Shown piece after piece: positions 51,138-60,211 of a stretch of 64,000 nt of DNA. The position numbers were made by a program, and so were the translations under genes. The notes beneath the pieces were generated by a model, which had not been told where the DNA came from, did no database searches, and saw only the letters and a list, made by a program, of their open reading frames with translations. This stretch comes from an uncultured Sphingomonas sp. (lineage in GTDB: Bacteria; Pseudomonadota; Alphaproteobacteria; Sphingomonadales; Sphingomonadaceae): the NCBI RefSeq assembly GCF_946478955.1, contig NZ_CAMLDL010000003.1, positions 143,258 through 207,257 on the forward strand, read 5' to 3'. Each line of letters opens with the position of its first letter. The stretch's first letter is position 1.

Positions 51138-52254
51138 CCTCGACGTCCACCTTTTCACCCGTCACGCGCTGCGAGAGCGCCGACGCCATGAACCGATCAA
51201 GGTCACCGTCCAGAACGTCGGTCGGACTAGTCGATGTCACGCCGGTGCGCAGGTCCTTCACAAGCTGATATGGCTGGAGGACGTAGGAGCGGATTTGGTG
51301 CCCCCAACCAATGTCCGTCTTCGCGGCGTTGGCGGCATTTGCTTCCGCCTCCCGCTTCTGCAACTCGTTTTCGTACAATCGCGCCTTCAACTGCTTCATC
51401 GCGCTGGCGCGGTTCTTGTGTTGGCTGCGTTCATTCTGACACGCGACGACGATCCCGGTCGGGATGTGCGTGATACGAACCGCGCTGTCGGTGGTGTTGA
51501 CGTGCTGCCCGCCGGCGCCGGATGCGCGATAGGTGTCAATGCGCAGGTCGCTTTCGCTCACCTCAATCTCAATATCGTCATCGACTTCAGGGTAGACCCA
51601 TACCGATGCAAAGCTGGTGTGGCGCCGTGCGGAGCTATCGTAGGGAGAAATGCGGACCAGTCGGTGAACCCCGCCTTCGACCTTCAGATTGCCATATGCA
51701 TTTTCGCCCTTGATCAGGATCGTTGCCGACTTGATGCCCGCCTGCTCGCCGGAATGGTGATCCACCATTTCGACCTTCATGCCGTGGCGCTCGCCCCACC
51801 GGGAGTACATGCGCAGCAACATCGACGCCCAATCGTTTGACTCGGTCCCGCCCGCGCCGCTGTTGATTTCGACATAACTGTTGTTGGCGTCGGCCTCACC
51901 CGCGAGCAGCGCCGCTACCTTGTCCCTTTCAGCGCGCTCAGCGAGGTCGGCAAGGCTGGCGACACCATCGTCGACCAAGGCTTCGTCGCCTTCCATCTCG
52001 GCCATTTCGATCAATTCGACCGTGTCTTTCAACTCGGTCTCAATTTTGGCCGTCGCGCCGATCGCCTCTTCCAGGCGCCGTCGCTCACGCATGACGTCCT
52101 GCGCCGCCTTGGGATCATCCCACAGCGTCGGATCTTCGACCTTGTCGTTCAATTCACCAAGCCGCTTGTTGGCCTTGTCCCAGTCGAGAAACCGACGGAG
52201 AAGCTGGGTCGCGGCATTGATCTGATCAATATGGGCTTGCGCTTCAGCGCGCAT
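51127..52254 (-). CDS. prfB: Peptide chain release factor 2
   Basis: Recognises UGA and UAA stop codons and triggers peptide release. 375 residues from ATG 52254 (MRAEAQAHIDQI). The catalytic GGQ is in SGAGGQHVNTTDSAV. The recognition tripeptide reads SPY (RISPYDSSARRHTSF) in place of the enterobacterial SPF. The frame is continuous from the start, so the programmed frameshift at an internal UGA that regulates E. coli prfB is absent. It is downstream of mrcA on the same strand (57-bp gap), an order common in alphaproteobacteria, and its end overlaps the methyltransferase start. Confidence 0.97.
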   Translation of the reverse strand: MRAEAQAHIDQINAATQLLRRFLDWDKANKRLGELNDKVEDPTLWDDPKAAQDVMRERRRLEEAIGATAKIETELKDTVELIEMAEMEGDEALVDDGVASLADLAERAERDKVAALLAGEADANNSYVEINSGAGGTESNDWASMLLRMYSRWGERHGMKVEMVDHHSGEQAGIKSATILIKGENAYGNLKVEGGVHRLVRISPYDSSARRHTSFASVWVYPEVDDDIEIEVSESDLRIDTYRASGAGGQHVNTTDSAVRITHIPTGIVVACQNERSQHKNRASAMKQLKARLYENELQKREAEANAANAAKTDIGWGHQIRSYVLQPYQLVKDLRTGVTSTSPTDVLDGDLDRFMASALSQRVTGEKVDVEDVD

Positions 52255-52311
52255 GGGAATGACTTTCAATTAAACCAGTTAAACGGGTCGCGGAGACGTC
52301 TCGAACTCCGC

Positions 52312-54864
52312 CTAGTAAATACCGCCCTGCTTTTGCAAGAACTCCCCGCTGTCCTTGGGCTGCTGAGCCGGCTTTGGCGCTGCCTTGCGCGGCGCGATCG
52401 TGGCAGGTTTCTTGGCCTGATCGGCGGCCGCAAGCTCCAAGTCACTGCGGAAGCTGCGGCGCGGCTCAGTTTCGGGTTGGAACGCCTCCCAGATCACCGC
52501 AGACTTGGGGTCCACCGTCGTCGGGAAACTACCATAAACGCGCTTGCCAGTAATCCGGTCGATCCGCACCATGCGAATACCCGGCGGCGCAACGAACGGT
52601 ATTTTCGGCATATCTTTCAAAGCCGTTTGAGCAAATTGCTTGAACACCGGCGCCGCAATACGCCCACCCTGAGCATAACCGCCCATTGAGCGATTGTTGT
52701 CATAGCCGAGATATACGCCCGCCACGATCTGCGGCGTCCCGCCGACAAACCAGACATTGGTGGGGCCGGTCGTTGTGCCAGTCTTCCCGAACAGCGGCCG
52801 GTCCAGATCCCGAAGCACCGCCGCCGTTCCGCGCTCGACCACGCCTTCCATGATGTGGACCATCTGATAGGCGGCCATGGGCTCAAGCAGCTGCTTCGCG
52901 CGCGAAGGCGGCCTTGGCATCGCCTTGCCGTCCCAATCGGCAGCGTCGCAATTGTCCATCACCTGACAACGATTGTCGGTCCGATAAATCACCTTGCCGC
53001 TGCGGTCCTGCACATAGTCAATCAATGTCGGTGTTAGCGACCGACCATGATTGGCCAATATGGCGAACGCATTTGTCAGCTTCAGCACGGTAGTCTCGCC
53101 GGCGCCTAGCGCCACCGATAGATAGGGTTTGTAATTGCCCACGCCGAGTTTCGCCGCGGTTGCCACAACTTTACCCATTCCGGTTTCGCTGGCTGCGCGA
53201 ATGGTCATCAGGTTACGCGACTGTTCAACGCCCCAACGCATTGTCTTTGGACCAGCGTACCCACCGTCGTAATTCTTGAAACATTTATTGCCGAGTGCCG
53301 CACCCTGCCAAACGCAGAAGGGTTCATCGATCAGGATCGTTGCGGGCGTCATCCCGTTTTCCAGCGCCGTCTCGTAAACAATCGGCTTGAACGCGGAGCC
53401 CGGCTGCCGCTGGGCCTGCGTCGCGCGATTGTAGGGTGAGCCAATGACATCGAAGCCGCCCTGCACGGCAAGGACGCGGCCCGTGTTCACTTCTTCAGCA
53501 ACAAATCCGCCGCCGACATCGGGAATCGACCGCAGCGCGTAGCTGTTGGTGCCAAGCTGTTTGACGATAACGACCATGCCCGGCTTCAAATAGCCAAAGG
53601 CCGCGCCGCCGACGCCGCGCTTGGGTTGCACCGCCGCTGACGCCGGCAGAACGCCGGTCGACCCGTCGGCGAAGCCAATCTGGGCCTGACCGCCCGATTT
53701 GGACAGCACAACCGCCTTTTTCCAGTCGTCAAACCCGGTGCCGAGCTGAGTCATTCGAAGCTGGCTGGCCCAATCATCCGTCACATCAATGTTGAGTCCG
53801 GTGTCCTTCCACCCGCGGCCACCGTCGAACTGAGCCAGCCCCTCGCGAAGGGCCGCGGCTGCCGCATCCTGCATCTTCGGGTCCATAGAGCTTCGGACCC
53901 AGAGGCCGCCGCCATATACGCTATTCGGCCCGTCCTCGGTCGACTCGCCAAAGCGTTTGATCAGGTCGCGGCGGACTTCCTCCATGAAGTAGCCGCCCTG
54001 GTCCTGGACCTTGGTTCCCGCGCCGTAGCGGATGGTGCCAAGGGGGGCTGCGGAGGCCGCGTCCCGCTGCTGCTCCGTGATGTATCCGTTGTTCGCCATT
54101 TCGCGCAGCACGTAGTTGCGACGAGCTAGCGCCTTGTCCGTTGCGCGTAGCGGATCATAGTTGGACGGCGCCTTTGGCAAAACGGCCAGATAGGCGACCT
54201 CGGGCAAGGTGAGTTCGTCGACGTCCTTATCGAAGTAGGCGCGGCTCGCCGCCTGAACACCATAAGCGTTCCGACCCAGGAAAATGGAATTGAGATAGAG
54301 CTCGAGGATCTGCTGTTTGCTCAGCGACTCCTCCAGCCGGAACGCTAATATGGCTTCGCGGATTTTCCGGCTGACATTGTAGCTGTCATCTTGAAGTAAG
54401 CCCTTGGCCACCTGCTGCGTAATGGTTGAGCCGCCGCGTGCGCGCCCTCCGCCCGTTGCTTTCTTCGCGACATAATCGCCGACGGCGCCGAACAGGCCGG
54501 GATAATCGATGCCACCATGGCTGAAGAAGGTTTTGTCTTCCGCTGAGACGAAAGCCTCGACCACCAATGGCGGATATTCGTCGAACGAAAGCTCGACCCG
54601 GCGTTCTCTGGCGAACGTCTGAACCGGATTGCCGTCATAACCGCGCACGCTGGTCGGCAAAGGCGTTTGATAATTCATCAGCTTGTCGCGGCTTGGCAAG
54701 CCCCAGGAGAACACCGTCCAAATCACCGCAAATAGGAACAGACCGGCAAGGGCTGCATAGCAAAGCCGGCGCACCCACGCCTTTCCAAACAGGGGTGAAT
54801 AGCGATCGTAAATGCGCTGGTTCAGCGATACGAGGTCGGGGATTTGAAACCGGGTCGTGGTCAT
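52312..54864 (-). CDS. mrcA: Penicillin-binding protein 1A
   Basis: Bifunctional class A PBP, 850 residues, polymerising glycan strands and cross-linking peptides at the inner membrane. A membrane anchor lies at ~46-68. The glycosyltransferase domain has the catalytic Glu in SAEDKTFFSHGG, RGGSTITQQVAKG and LNSIFLGRNAYGV; the transpeptidase domain has the Ser nucleophile in PGSAFKP, then SRN and KTGTTTGPTN. An OB-like insertion (~330-420) precedes the transpeptidase domain. The C-terminal ~40 residues are Lys/Pro/Ala-rich. An in-frame extension upstream of ATG 54864 overlaps the amidase gene and is not family-like. Neighbours amidase and rne give the usual alphaproteobacterial order. Confidence 0.97.
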   Translation of the reverse strand: MTTTRFQIPDLVSLNQRIYDRYSPLFGKAWVRRLCYAALAGLFLFAVIWTVFSWGLPSRDKLMNYQTPLPTSVRGYDGNPVQTFARERRVELSFDEYPPLVVEAFVSAEDKTFFSHGGIDYPGLFGAVGDYVAKKATGGGRARGGSTITQQVAKGLLQDDSYNVSRKIREAILAFRLEESLSKQQILELYLNSIFLGRNAYGVQAASRAYFDKDVDELTLPEVAYLAVLPKAPSNYDPLRATDKALARRNYVLREMANNGYITEQQRDAASAAPLGTIRYGAGTKVQDQGGYFMEEVRRDLIKRFGESTEDGPNSVYGGGLWVRSSMDPKMQDAAAAALREGLAQFDGGRGWKDTGLNIDVTDDWASQLRMTQLGTGFDDWKKAVVLSKSGGQAQIGFADGSTGVLPASAAVQPKRGVGGAAFGYLKPGMVVIVKQLGTNSYALRSIPDVGGGFVAEEVNTGRVLAVQGGFDVIGSPYNRATQAQRQPGSAFKPIVYETALENGMTPATILIDEPFCVWQGAALGNKCFKNYDGGYAGPKTMRWGVEQSRNLMTIRAASETGMGKVVATAAKLGVGNYKPYLSVALGAGETTVLKLTNAFAILANHGRSLTPTLIDYVQDRSGKVIYRTDNRCQVMDNCDAADWDGKAMPRPPSRAKQLLEPMAAYQMVHIMEGVVERGTAAVLRDLDRPLFGKTGTTTGPTNVWFVGGTPQIVAGVYLGYDNNRSMGGYAQGGRIAAPVFKQFAQTALKDMPKIPFVAPPGIRMVRIDRITGKRVYGSFPTTVDPKSAVIWEAFQPETEPRRSFRSDLELAAADQAKKPATIAPRKAAPKPAQQPKDSGEFLQKQGGIY

Positions 54865-54913
54865 GGCCGTTGGCGGGTCTAGCTGCTTAAGCGGCAGTGG
54901 GAAAGCATTGTCG

Positions 54914-55804
54914 TCATGGCACGGACCGCGCGGCGACATCAGCTTCGATGGCCTGTGCAAGGGCAAGGACGAGTGGTGCCCTGCCGGCTTTAGTCATCAA
55001 GCGCGCTTCGTCGCCAGCGTTGCTGATATATCCCGCTTCGAACAACACCGCTGGCGTTTCGGCGCGGCGAAGGACGTGAAAGGCCGCAAACTGGTGCGGG
55101 CGCGGCCGAAGAACCGAACGAGACTCGCCAATCTGCCGAACCGTCCGTTCCGCAAGCATCGCCGACTCCTCCATTTGTTCGCGGAGCGCAACGTCCGACA
55201 GCAATGCCCTTACCTCGTCGTCACTTTCGCTGGTCAATGCGCCGTCCGCCTCATTTTCCGCCTTTGCAAAACGGGCAGCTTCGGCGCTCGATGCGACATC
55301 GGACAGGGAATAGACGGTTGACCCGCTTGCCTTGGGATTGGGGGCGCTGTCCATGTGGATCGATAGGAACAGATTGGCTCCAAGATGCCGGGCGATGGCA
55401 GCTCGGTCTTCTAGCGTAAGATAGCGATCATCGTCGCGCGTCATTGCCACCCGCACTCTGCCCCGCTGTTCGAGGAGGTCGGCGAGTTCACTCGCCATCG
55501 CCAGCGTTAGCTGTTTTTCCTGACTGGCCCCTGACACGCCGGACGCGCCGGGATCACGCCCGCCATGGCCAGGATCGATGAGAATGATGGGCCGACCAGG
55601 GACTTTCGCGTCGCGGACCCGCACATTGGCGAGCGGCTGACCCAGATCGATGGTGAGACTTCCCGTCCGCGCCTCTCCTGGAAGCACCTTGGTTGACGCG
55701 CCGGTCCCGCCATCCCGCGTCACAACCAGCGCCGCGAACAGCCCCATTACCGCAATCCCCGAAAGGCCAAACAGAAACAGGGCACGGCGCTTGCTACGAT
55801 CCAT
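54914..55804 (-). CDS. N-acetylmuramoyl-L-alanine amidase (Amidase_3)
   Basis: Zinc amidase that cleaves peptides from murein, 296 residues. Residues ~10-32 are a membrane anchor or uncleaved signal (RALFLFGLSGIAVMGLFAALV). The catalytic domain begins IILIDPGHGGRDPGASG with the first His ligand; the Glu in SQEKQLTLAMA, the second His in LSIHMDSAPN, and the catalytic Glu in VLFEAGYISN complete the site. No AMIN or SPOR domain is present. ATG 55804 is chosen; ATG 55825 is an alternative. It precedes mrcA with a 49-bp gap and is divergent from rne. Confidence 0.93.
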   Translation of the reverse strand: MDRSKRRALFLFGLSGIAVMGLFAALVVTRDGGTGASTKVLPGEARTGSLTIDLGQPLANVRVRDAKVPGRPIILIDPGHGGRDPGASGVSGASQEKQLTLAMASELADLLEQRGRVRVAMTRDDDRYLTLEDRAAIARHLGANLFLSIHMDSAPNPKASGSTVYSLSDVASSAEAARFAKAENEADGALTSESDDEVRALLSDVALREQMEESAMLAERTVRQIGESRSVLRPRPHQFAAFHVLRRAETPAVLFEAGYISNAGDEARLMTKAGRAPLVLALAQAIEADVAARSVP

Positions 55805-56175
55805 AGGGCAACCCATATGCGCCATGGTTGGAGCGGCAAAGCCAAAAAGGCACAGTTTCCCGCGATTGAAACAGTTGCGGGTGTGTCACGGCAATGCTAA
55901 CCGATTCCTCCTCCGCCAAGCTTTTTGGCGACAGTTTACGCCGCGACCATCGGCTCGGTAGCGCGGCATACAAGGTTGATGCTGAATGATGTTTATGACC
56001 GCCCAGACCATGCTTGCTGACAGGCATGGCGGCGCGTCGGCCGCGACGATGATCGCGGAGACAAAGTCAGCAGACACGAATTTCATACATCTCGCTAACG
56101 CAGCTTTTGCGAAGGCCAATACAATTGCGCGCCGCCAGGCATTGACGCCTGGCCTGCGCGCACGGAGAATTTTCA
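55805..56175. other. Divergent intergenic region and rne leader
   Basis: 371 bp without a gene between the amidase and rne. It contains an imperfect inverted repeat CCATGC ... GGCATGG near 56007 and a long hairpin against the rne start (listed separately). The promoter of rne must lie here with a long 5' leader, as in other bacteria where this leader mediates feedback control of rne; no single promoter was convincing. Confidence 0.6.
56127..56161 (+). promoter_or_regulatory. Hairpin in the rne 5' leader
   Basis: GCGCGC (56127-56132) pairs with 56156-56161, and GCCAGGC (56134-56140) with GCCTGGC (56147-56153), loop ATTGAC and a small internal bulge: 13 bp of stem ending 2 bases before the GGAGA ribosome site. 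Its position suggests control of rne translation or mRNA decay. Confidence 0.6.
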
Positions 56176-58746
56176 ATGTCCATGCGCATGCTAATCGACG
56201 CGCGCCACCCGGAAGAAACCCGTGTTGCCGTCGCCAAGGGTACCCGCATTGAGGAATTCGACTTCGAATCCTCGGAGCACAAGCAACTAAAAGGCAATAT
56301 CTACCTCGCCAAGGTAACGCGGGTCGAACCGTCGCTTCAGGCGGCGTTCGTTGATTATGGGGGGAATCGTCACGGTTTCCTGGCGTTCAGCGAAATCCAC
56401 CCGGATTATTACCAGATCCCGAAGGCGGATCGCGACGCCCTGCTTCGCGAAGAGGCCGAACATGCCGCCGAAGAGGAGCGCCTGCGCGCCGAAGCGGAAG
56501 ACGCGGTCCTTGACCCGCATCACGACGACGACGGCACTGATGATCGCCCCGATGAACCGGAAAGCGAAGACGAAGAAGGCGCAAACGCCGATGCGACCGA
56601 GGTCGGCACCGGATCATCGCGCTCGCCAGTTGATGAAAGCGCGGCCGAGGAGCTTCGCAAGAAGCGTCAGGCTTTGCGCCGCCGGTACAAGATTCAGGAT
56701 GTGATCCAGCGCCGCCAGGTGCTTCTGGTGCAGGTCGTCAAGGAAGAGCGCGGGAACAAGGGTGCGGCACTGACAACCTATCTCAGCCTCGCCGGTCGAT
56801 ATTGCGTGCTGATGCCCAATACCAGCCACGGCGGTGGGATTTCGCGCAAGATTTCCAATGGGGCGGACCGCAAACGGCTGAAATCGGTCATTGCTGACCT
56901 CAAGCTGCCGGGCACCATGGGCCTGATCGTCCGCACCGCCGGTCTTCAGCGTACCAAGACCGAGATCAAGCGCGACTTTGACTATCTTGCCCGGCTTTGG
57001 GACGAAATTCGCGAAAAAACGCTGTCGAGTTCCGCCCCTGCGCTGATCTACCGCGATAGCGATCTGGTGAAACGTGCGATCCGCGATCTCTACAACCGCG
57101 ACATCGATGAAGTCGTCGTTGAGGGCGAGGAAGGGTATAAGGCAGCGCGCGGCTTCATGAAGCTGCTGATGCCCAGCCATGTTCGGCGCGTGAAGCAATA
57201 TGACGACCCCACGCCGCTGTTTCAGCGGTACGGGATCGAAGATCAGCTCAACGCCATGTATCAGCCTATCGTCCAGCTGAAGAGCGGCGGTTATCTGGTG
57301 ATCAACCCGACCGAAGCACTGGTGTCGATCGACATCAACTCCGGCCGGTCGACGCGCGAGCATAATATCGAGCAGACCGCGTTCGCGACCAACATAGAAG
57401 CGGCACATGAAATTGCTCGTCAGCTGCGCCTGCGCGACATGGCTGGCCTGGTAGTCATCGACTTCATCGACATGGAACAAAACAGCCATGTCCGCAAAGT
57501 CGAGAAGGCGATGAAGGAAGCGCTGAAGAACGACCGCGCCCGAATTCAGGTCGGCCGTATCTCCAGCTTTGGCCTGATGGAAATGAGCCGTCAGCGCCTG
57601 CGTACCGGCGTGTTGGAAGCATCGACCAAAGCGTGCCCGCACTGCGATGGCACAGGTTTGATGCGCACGGCATCGTCGTCGGGTCTTAGCGCCCTTCGCA
57701 TCATCGAAGAAGAAGCGGCGCGCGGTAAAGGCGATCGGATCGTGCTTCGTGCAGGCCGTGAGGCAGCGATCTACGTCCTGAACAAGAAGCGCAGCGAACT
57801 GGCAGAAATTGAGGAACGCTACGGCGTAACAGTCGAGATTATAATCGACGAAACGTTTGAAGGCGCCCGCATGACGGTCGAAAGCTCCGGCGGCCGTCCG
57901 GTCCCCCGGATCAAGCCGGTCGTGCCCATCCTTATTGAGGAAGAAGATGACGAGGTCATCATCGACGAGGATGAGGACGAAGAGGACGAGGATCGGACCG
58001 ATGACCGCGGTGAGCGCGGGCACGATGAAGACGGCGAACGCGGCAGCCGCCGCCGCCGCCGCCGCCGCCGTGGTGGCCGTGGCCGCAATCGTCGCGACGG
58101 CGGCGAGTCGGGTGACGAGCAGGTCGACGATGCGGCCGCGTTTGAGGATGGCGCGCCCGCCGACGACGGCGACAATGAACCTGGAGCAGACGTTGATGAC
58201 GGCGGTGAAGGCCGGACCCGGTCCCGCCGCGGTCGCCGTGGCGGCCGTGGCCGTCGGGGTCGTGGCAGTGATCGTGCCAATCCGGAAGCCGTCGCCTCCC
58301 CGAGCGATACCGCCGACGTCGCGGATGAGCCCCAAGACGCATTTGTCGATGCTGCGCCGGTGACAGAAGAGGCAGACGAAAAGCCAAAGACGCGGCGCCG
58401 CCCTCGTGCCCGCAAGGCTACCGACGACACCGCTGAGCCGACGTCGGACGCTGTCGTCGAACAGGTTGCAGAAGTGCCCGGACCATCCGACGAAAAGCCC
58501 AAGCGAAAAAGCCGCGCAAAAGCGAAACCCAAAGCTGGGGACGCGCCCGCGGACACAGCCGAGGCGGCAGAGCCGGTAGCGGCGGACGAGAAGCCAAAGC
58601 GCAAAAGCCGCGCGAAGGCTAAACCAAAATCCGATAGTGCGGCGCCGATCATCGCAGAACCGGCAGCCGTCATCGAAGCCCCTGCGGCCGAAGCCGAAAA
58701 TGACGGCGAGCCCCGCCGCGGCTGGTGGCAACGGACCTTTGGATAA
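56176..58746 (+). CDS. rne: Ribonuclease E
   Basis: Endoribonuclease and degradosome scaffold, 856 residues. The S1 domain (~35-170) carries an acidic insertion of ~70 residues (~90-160), typical of alphaproteobacteria. Catalytic Mg ligands are Asp386 (VSIDINSGRST) and Asp429 (VVIDFIDME); the zinc link is Cys487/Cys490 in ACPHCDGTG. After ~570 the protein is disordered: an acidic block, Arg-rich blocks (RRRRRRRGGRGRNRR), and Lys-rich repeats (DEKPKRKSRAKAKPK twice, plus a variant). It ends RRGWWQRTFG; in Caulobacter a C-terminal GWW motif binds PNPase. GGAGA precedes the start. The upstream hairpin suggests autoregulation. Confidence 0.98.
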   Translation: MSMRMLIDARHPEETRVAVAKGTRIEEFDFESSEHKQLKGNIYLAKVTRVEPSLQAAFVDYGGNRHGFLAFSEIHPDYYQIPKADRDALLREEAEHAAEEERLRAEAEDAVLDPHHDDDGTDDRPDEPESEDEEGANADATEVGTGSSRSPVDESAAEELRKKRQALRRRYKIQDVIQRRQVLLVQVVKEERGNKGAALTTYLSLAGRYCVLMPNTSHGGGISRKISNGADRKRLKSVIADLKLPGTMGLIVRTAGLQRTKTEIKRDFDYLARLWDEIREKTLSSSAPALIYRDSDLVKRAIRDLYNRDIDEVVVEGEEGYKAARGFMKLLMPSHVRRVKQYDDPTPLFQRYGIEDQLNAMYQPIVQLKSGGYLVINPTEALVSIDINSGRSTREHNIEQTAFATNIEAAHEIARQLRLRDMAGLVVIDFIDMEQNSHVRKVEKAMKEALKNDRARIQVGRISSFGLMEMSRQRLRTGVLEASTKACPHCDGTGLMRTASSSGLSALRIIEEEAARGKGDRIVLRAGREAAIYVLNKKRSELAEIEERYGVTVEIIIDETFEGARMTVESSGGRPVPRIKPVVPILIEEEDDEVIIDEDEDEEDEDRTDDRGERGHDEDGERGSRRRRRRRRGGRGRNRRDGGESGDEQVDDAAAFEDGAPADDGDNEPGADVDDGGEGRTRSRRGRRGGRGRRGRGSDRANPEAVASPSDTADVADEPQDAFVDAAPVTEEADEKPKTRRRPRARKATDDTAEPTSDAVVEQVAEVPGPSDEKPKRKSRAKAKPKAGDAPADTAEAAEPVAADEKPKRKSRAKAKPKSDSAAPIIAEPAAVIEAPAAEAENDGEPRRGWWQRTFG

Positions 58747-58816
58747 GATGATATTGAGGCCGGTCGAACGGAACGGTTCGGCCGGCCCAATGCCCTGTAA
58801 TTTTCATCGGAGGTTC

Positions 58817-60211
58817 ATGCCCGCGGTGGAACATCGGGCCATGACTTCCCGGCTTCGCCGCGTGGCGCGCACACTCGTAGCGCTGCTCCTGATAACAATG
58901 CTCATGGCCCGTCCGGCCATGGCACAATCGCTTCTTCGCGATAGCGAGACCGAGCTTTTGTTCCATGACATTAGCGCACCGTTGATTGTCGCGGCCGGTC
59001 TTGACCCGAACAGCGTCAAAGTGGTGCTCGTCAACGACCCGGACATCAACGCCTTCGTCGCCCAGGGCCAGGTCGTCTATATCCATAGTGGCCTGGTATC
59101 GGCCGCCGACAATGTGAACGAATTGCAGGCTGTCATCGCGCATGAACTGGGCCACGTTGCCGGCGGGCACTCCATTCGAATTTACGACGGCGTCGGCAAA
59201 TCGACCGCGATCACCATTTTGAGCCTCGTCTTGGGCGCAGCCGCTATGGCGGCCGGTGCCGGCGACGCCGGCATGGGCATCTTCGCCCTGGGCCAGCAGG
59301 CCGCGATGGGCAATTTCCTTGCCTTTACCCGGGCGCAGGAATCCAGCGCTGACCTCGCTGGCGCGTCTTATCTCAGCAAGGCCGGGATAAGCGGCAAGGG
59401 TAGCCTTGCGTTCTTCAAGAAACTGCAAAACCAGGAATATCGCCTCGCGATCTATTCCAAGGACAGTTATGGGCGCACCCACCCGTTGTCGTCCGAGCGC
59501 ATCCAGACGCTGGAGCAGATTTACAAGAAAGATCCGGCATGGAACACGCCGATCGACCCGGCGCTGGAAGCGCGGTTTGAGCGGGTGAAAGCAAAACTGA
59601 TTGGTTTCGTCACGCCGACCGACGCGATCGCTGCCTATCCCGAAAGCGATCAATCGGTCCCCGCGCATTACGCGCGCGCCTATGCCTATCACCTTGGCGC
59701 CTATCCCGACAAAGCCAATGCGGAAGCGGATGCGCTGCTCCGAACCGCGCCGAACGATCCTTTCTTCCTGGAGCTTAAAGGGCAGATCTTATTGGAAGGC
59801 GGGCACCCGGACGAAGCCATTGCTCCCCTGCGCAAATCGGTCGCTGCTGCACCCAACATGCCAATGATTTCAGTGATGCTGGGGCATGCGTTGATTGCGA
59901 CCGAAGACCCAAAGAATTTCGCAGAAGCAAAGCAGGTGCTGAAGTCGGCTGTCAATCGCGACAACGACAATCCCTTTGCATGGCTGCAACTTGGCACCGT
60001 GTACGATCGGGAGGGCGATGCGCCCCGCGCCTCCCTCGCCAGGGCAGAACAGAATAATCTGGAAGGTAAGGACAAGCTGGCGCTGACCAGCGCACGAATG
60101 GCCATGGCCGGACTGAAACCGGGAACGCCGGACTATCTTCGCGCGCAGGACATCGCCATGGTATCCGAGAATGCAATCAAGAAGGATAAGAAGAATCGTG
60201 ACCGGGAATAA
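58817..60211 (+). CDS. M48 metalloprotease with TPR domain, BepA/YfgC-like
   Basis: Periplasmic zinc protease and chaperone candidate for outer-membrane protein assembly. Signal sequence TLVALLLITMLMARPAMA. The metalloprotease domain has HELGH (His109) in VIAHELGHVAGGH, with the third ligand Glu in QESSADLAGASYL, and the C-terminal half holds TPR-like repeats (PNDPFFLELKGQILLEGG, NPFAWLQLGTVYDREGD). The ATG at 58817 has GGAGG close by; ATG 58841 gives a tidier signal peptide and may be the real start. It follows rne by 70 bp and overlaps the next gene by 14 bp. Confidence 0.92.
   Translation: MPAVEHRAMTSRLRRVARTLVALLLITMLMARPAMAQSLLRDSETELLFHDISAPLIVAAGLDPNSVKVVLVNDPDINAFVAQGQVVYIHSGLVSAADNVNELQAVIAHELGHVAGGHSIRIYDGVGKSTAITILSLVLGAAAMAAGAGDAGMGIFALGQQAAMGNFLAFTRAQESSADLAGASYLSKAGISGKGSLAFFKKLQNQEYRLAIYSKDSYGRTHPLSSERIQTLEQIYKKDPAWNTPIDPALEARFERVKAKLIGFVTPTDAIAAYPESDQSVPAHYARAYAYHLGAYPDKANAEADALLRTAPNDPFFLELKGQILLEGGHPDEAIAPLRKSVAAAPNMPMISVMLGHALIATEDPKNFAEAKQVLKSAVNRDNDNPFAWLQLGTVYDREGDAPRASLARAEQNNLEGKDKLALTSARMAMAGLKPGTPDYLRAQDIAMVSENAIKKDKKNRDRE

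Noticed and set aside
58060..58275. Cytosine/guanine-rich triplet runs (GCC/CGC repeats) that look like a simple-sequence repeat.
   Set aside because: They encode the Arg-rich RNA-binding blocks of RNase E with varied codons, and are not a contingency tract.
56614..58731. A 705-codon frame antisense to rne.
   Set aside because: Low-complexity product complementary to the Arg/Asp-rich RNase E tail; no independent coding signal.
58637..58816. An in-frame upstream extension of the BepA-like gene into rne.
   Set aside because: It would remove the signal peptide from the N-terminus, and it overlaps the conserved RNase E C-terminus.
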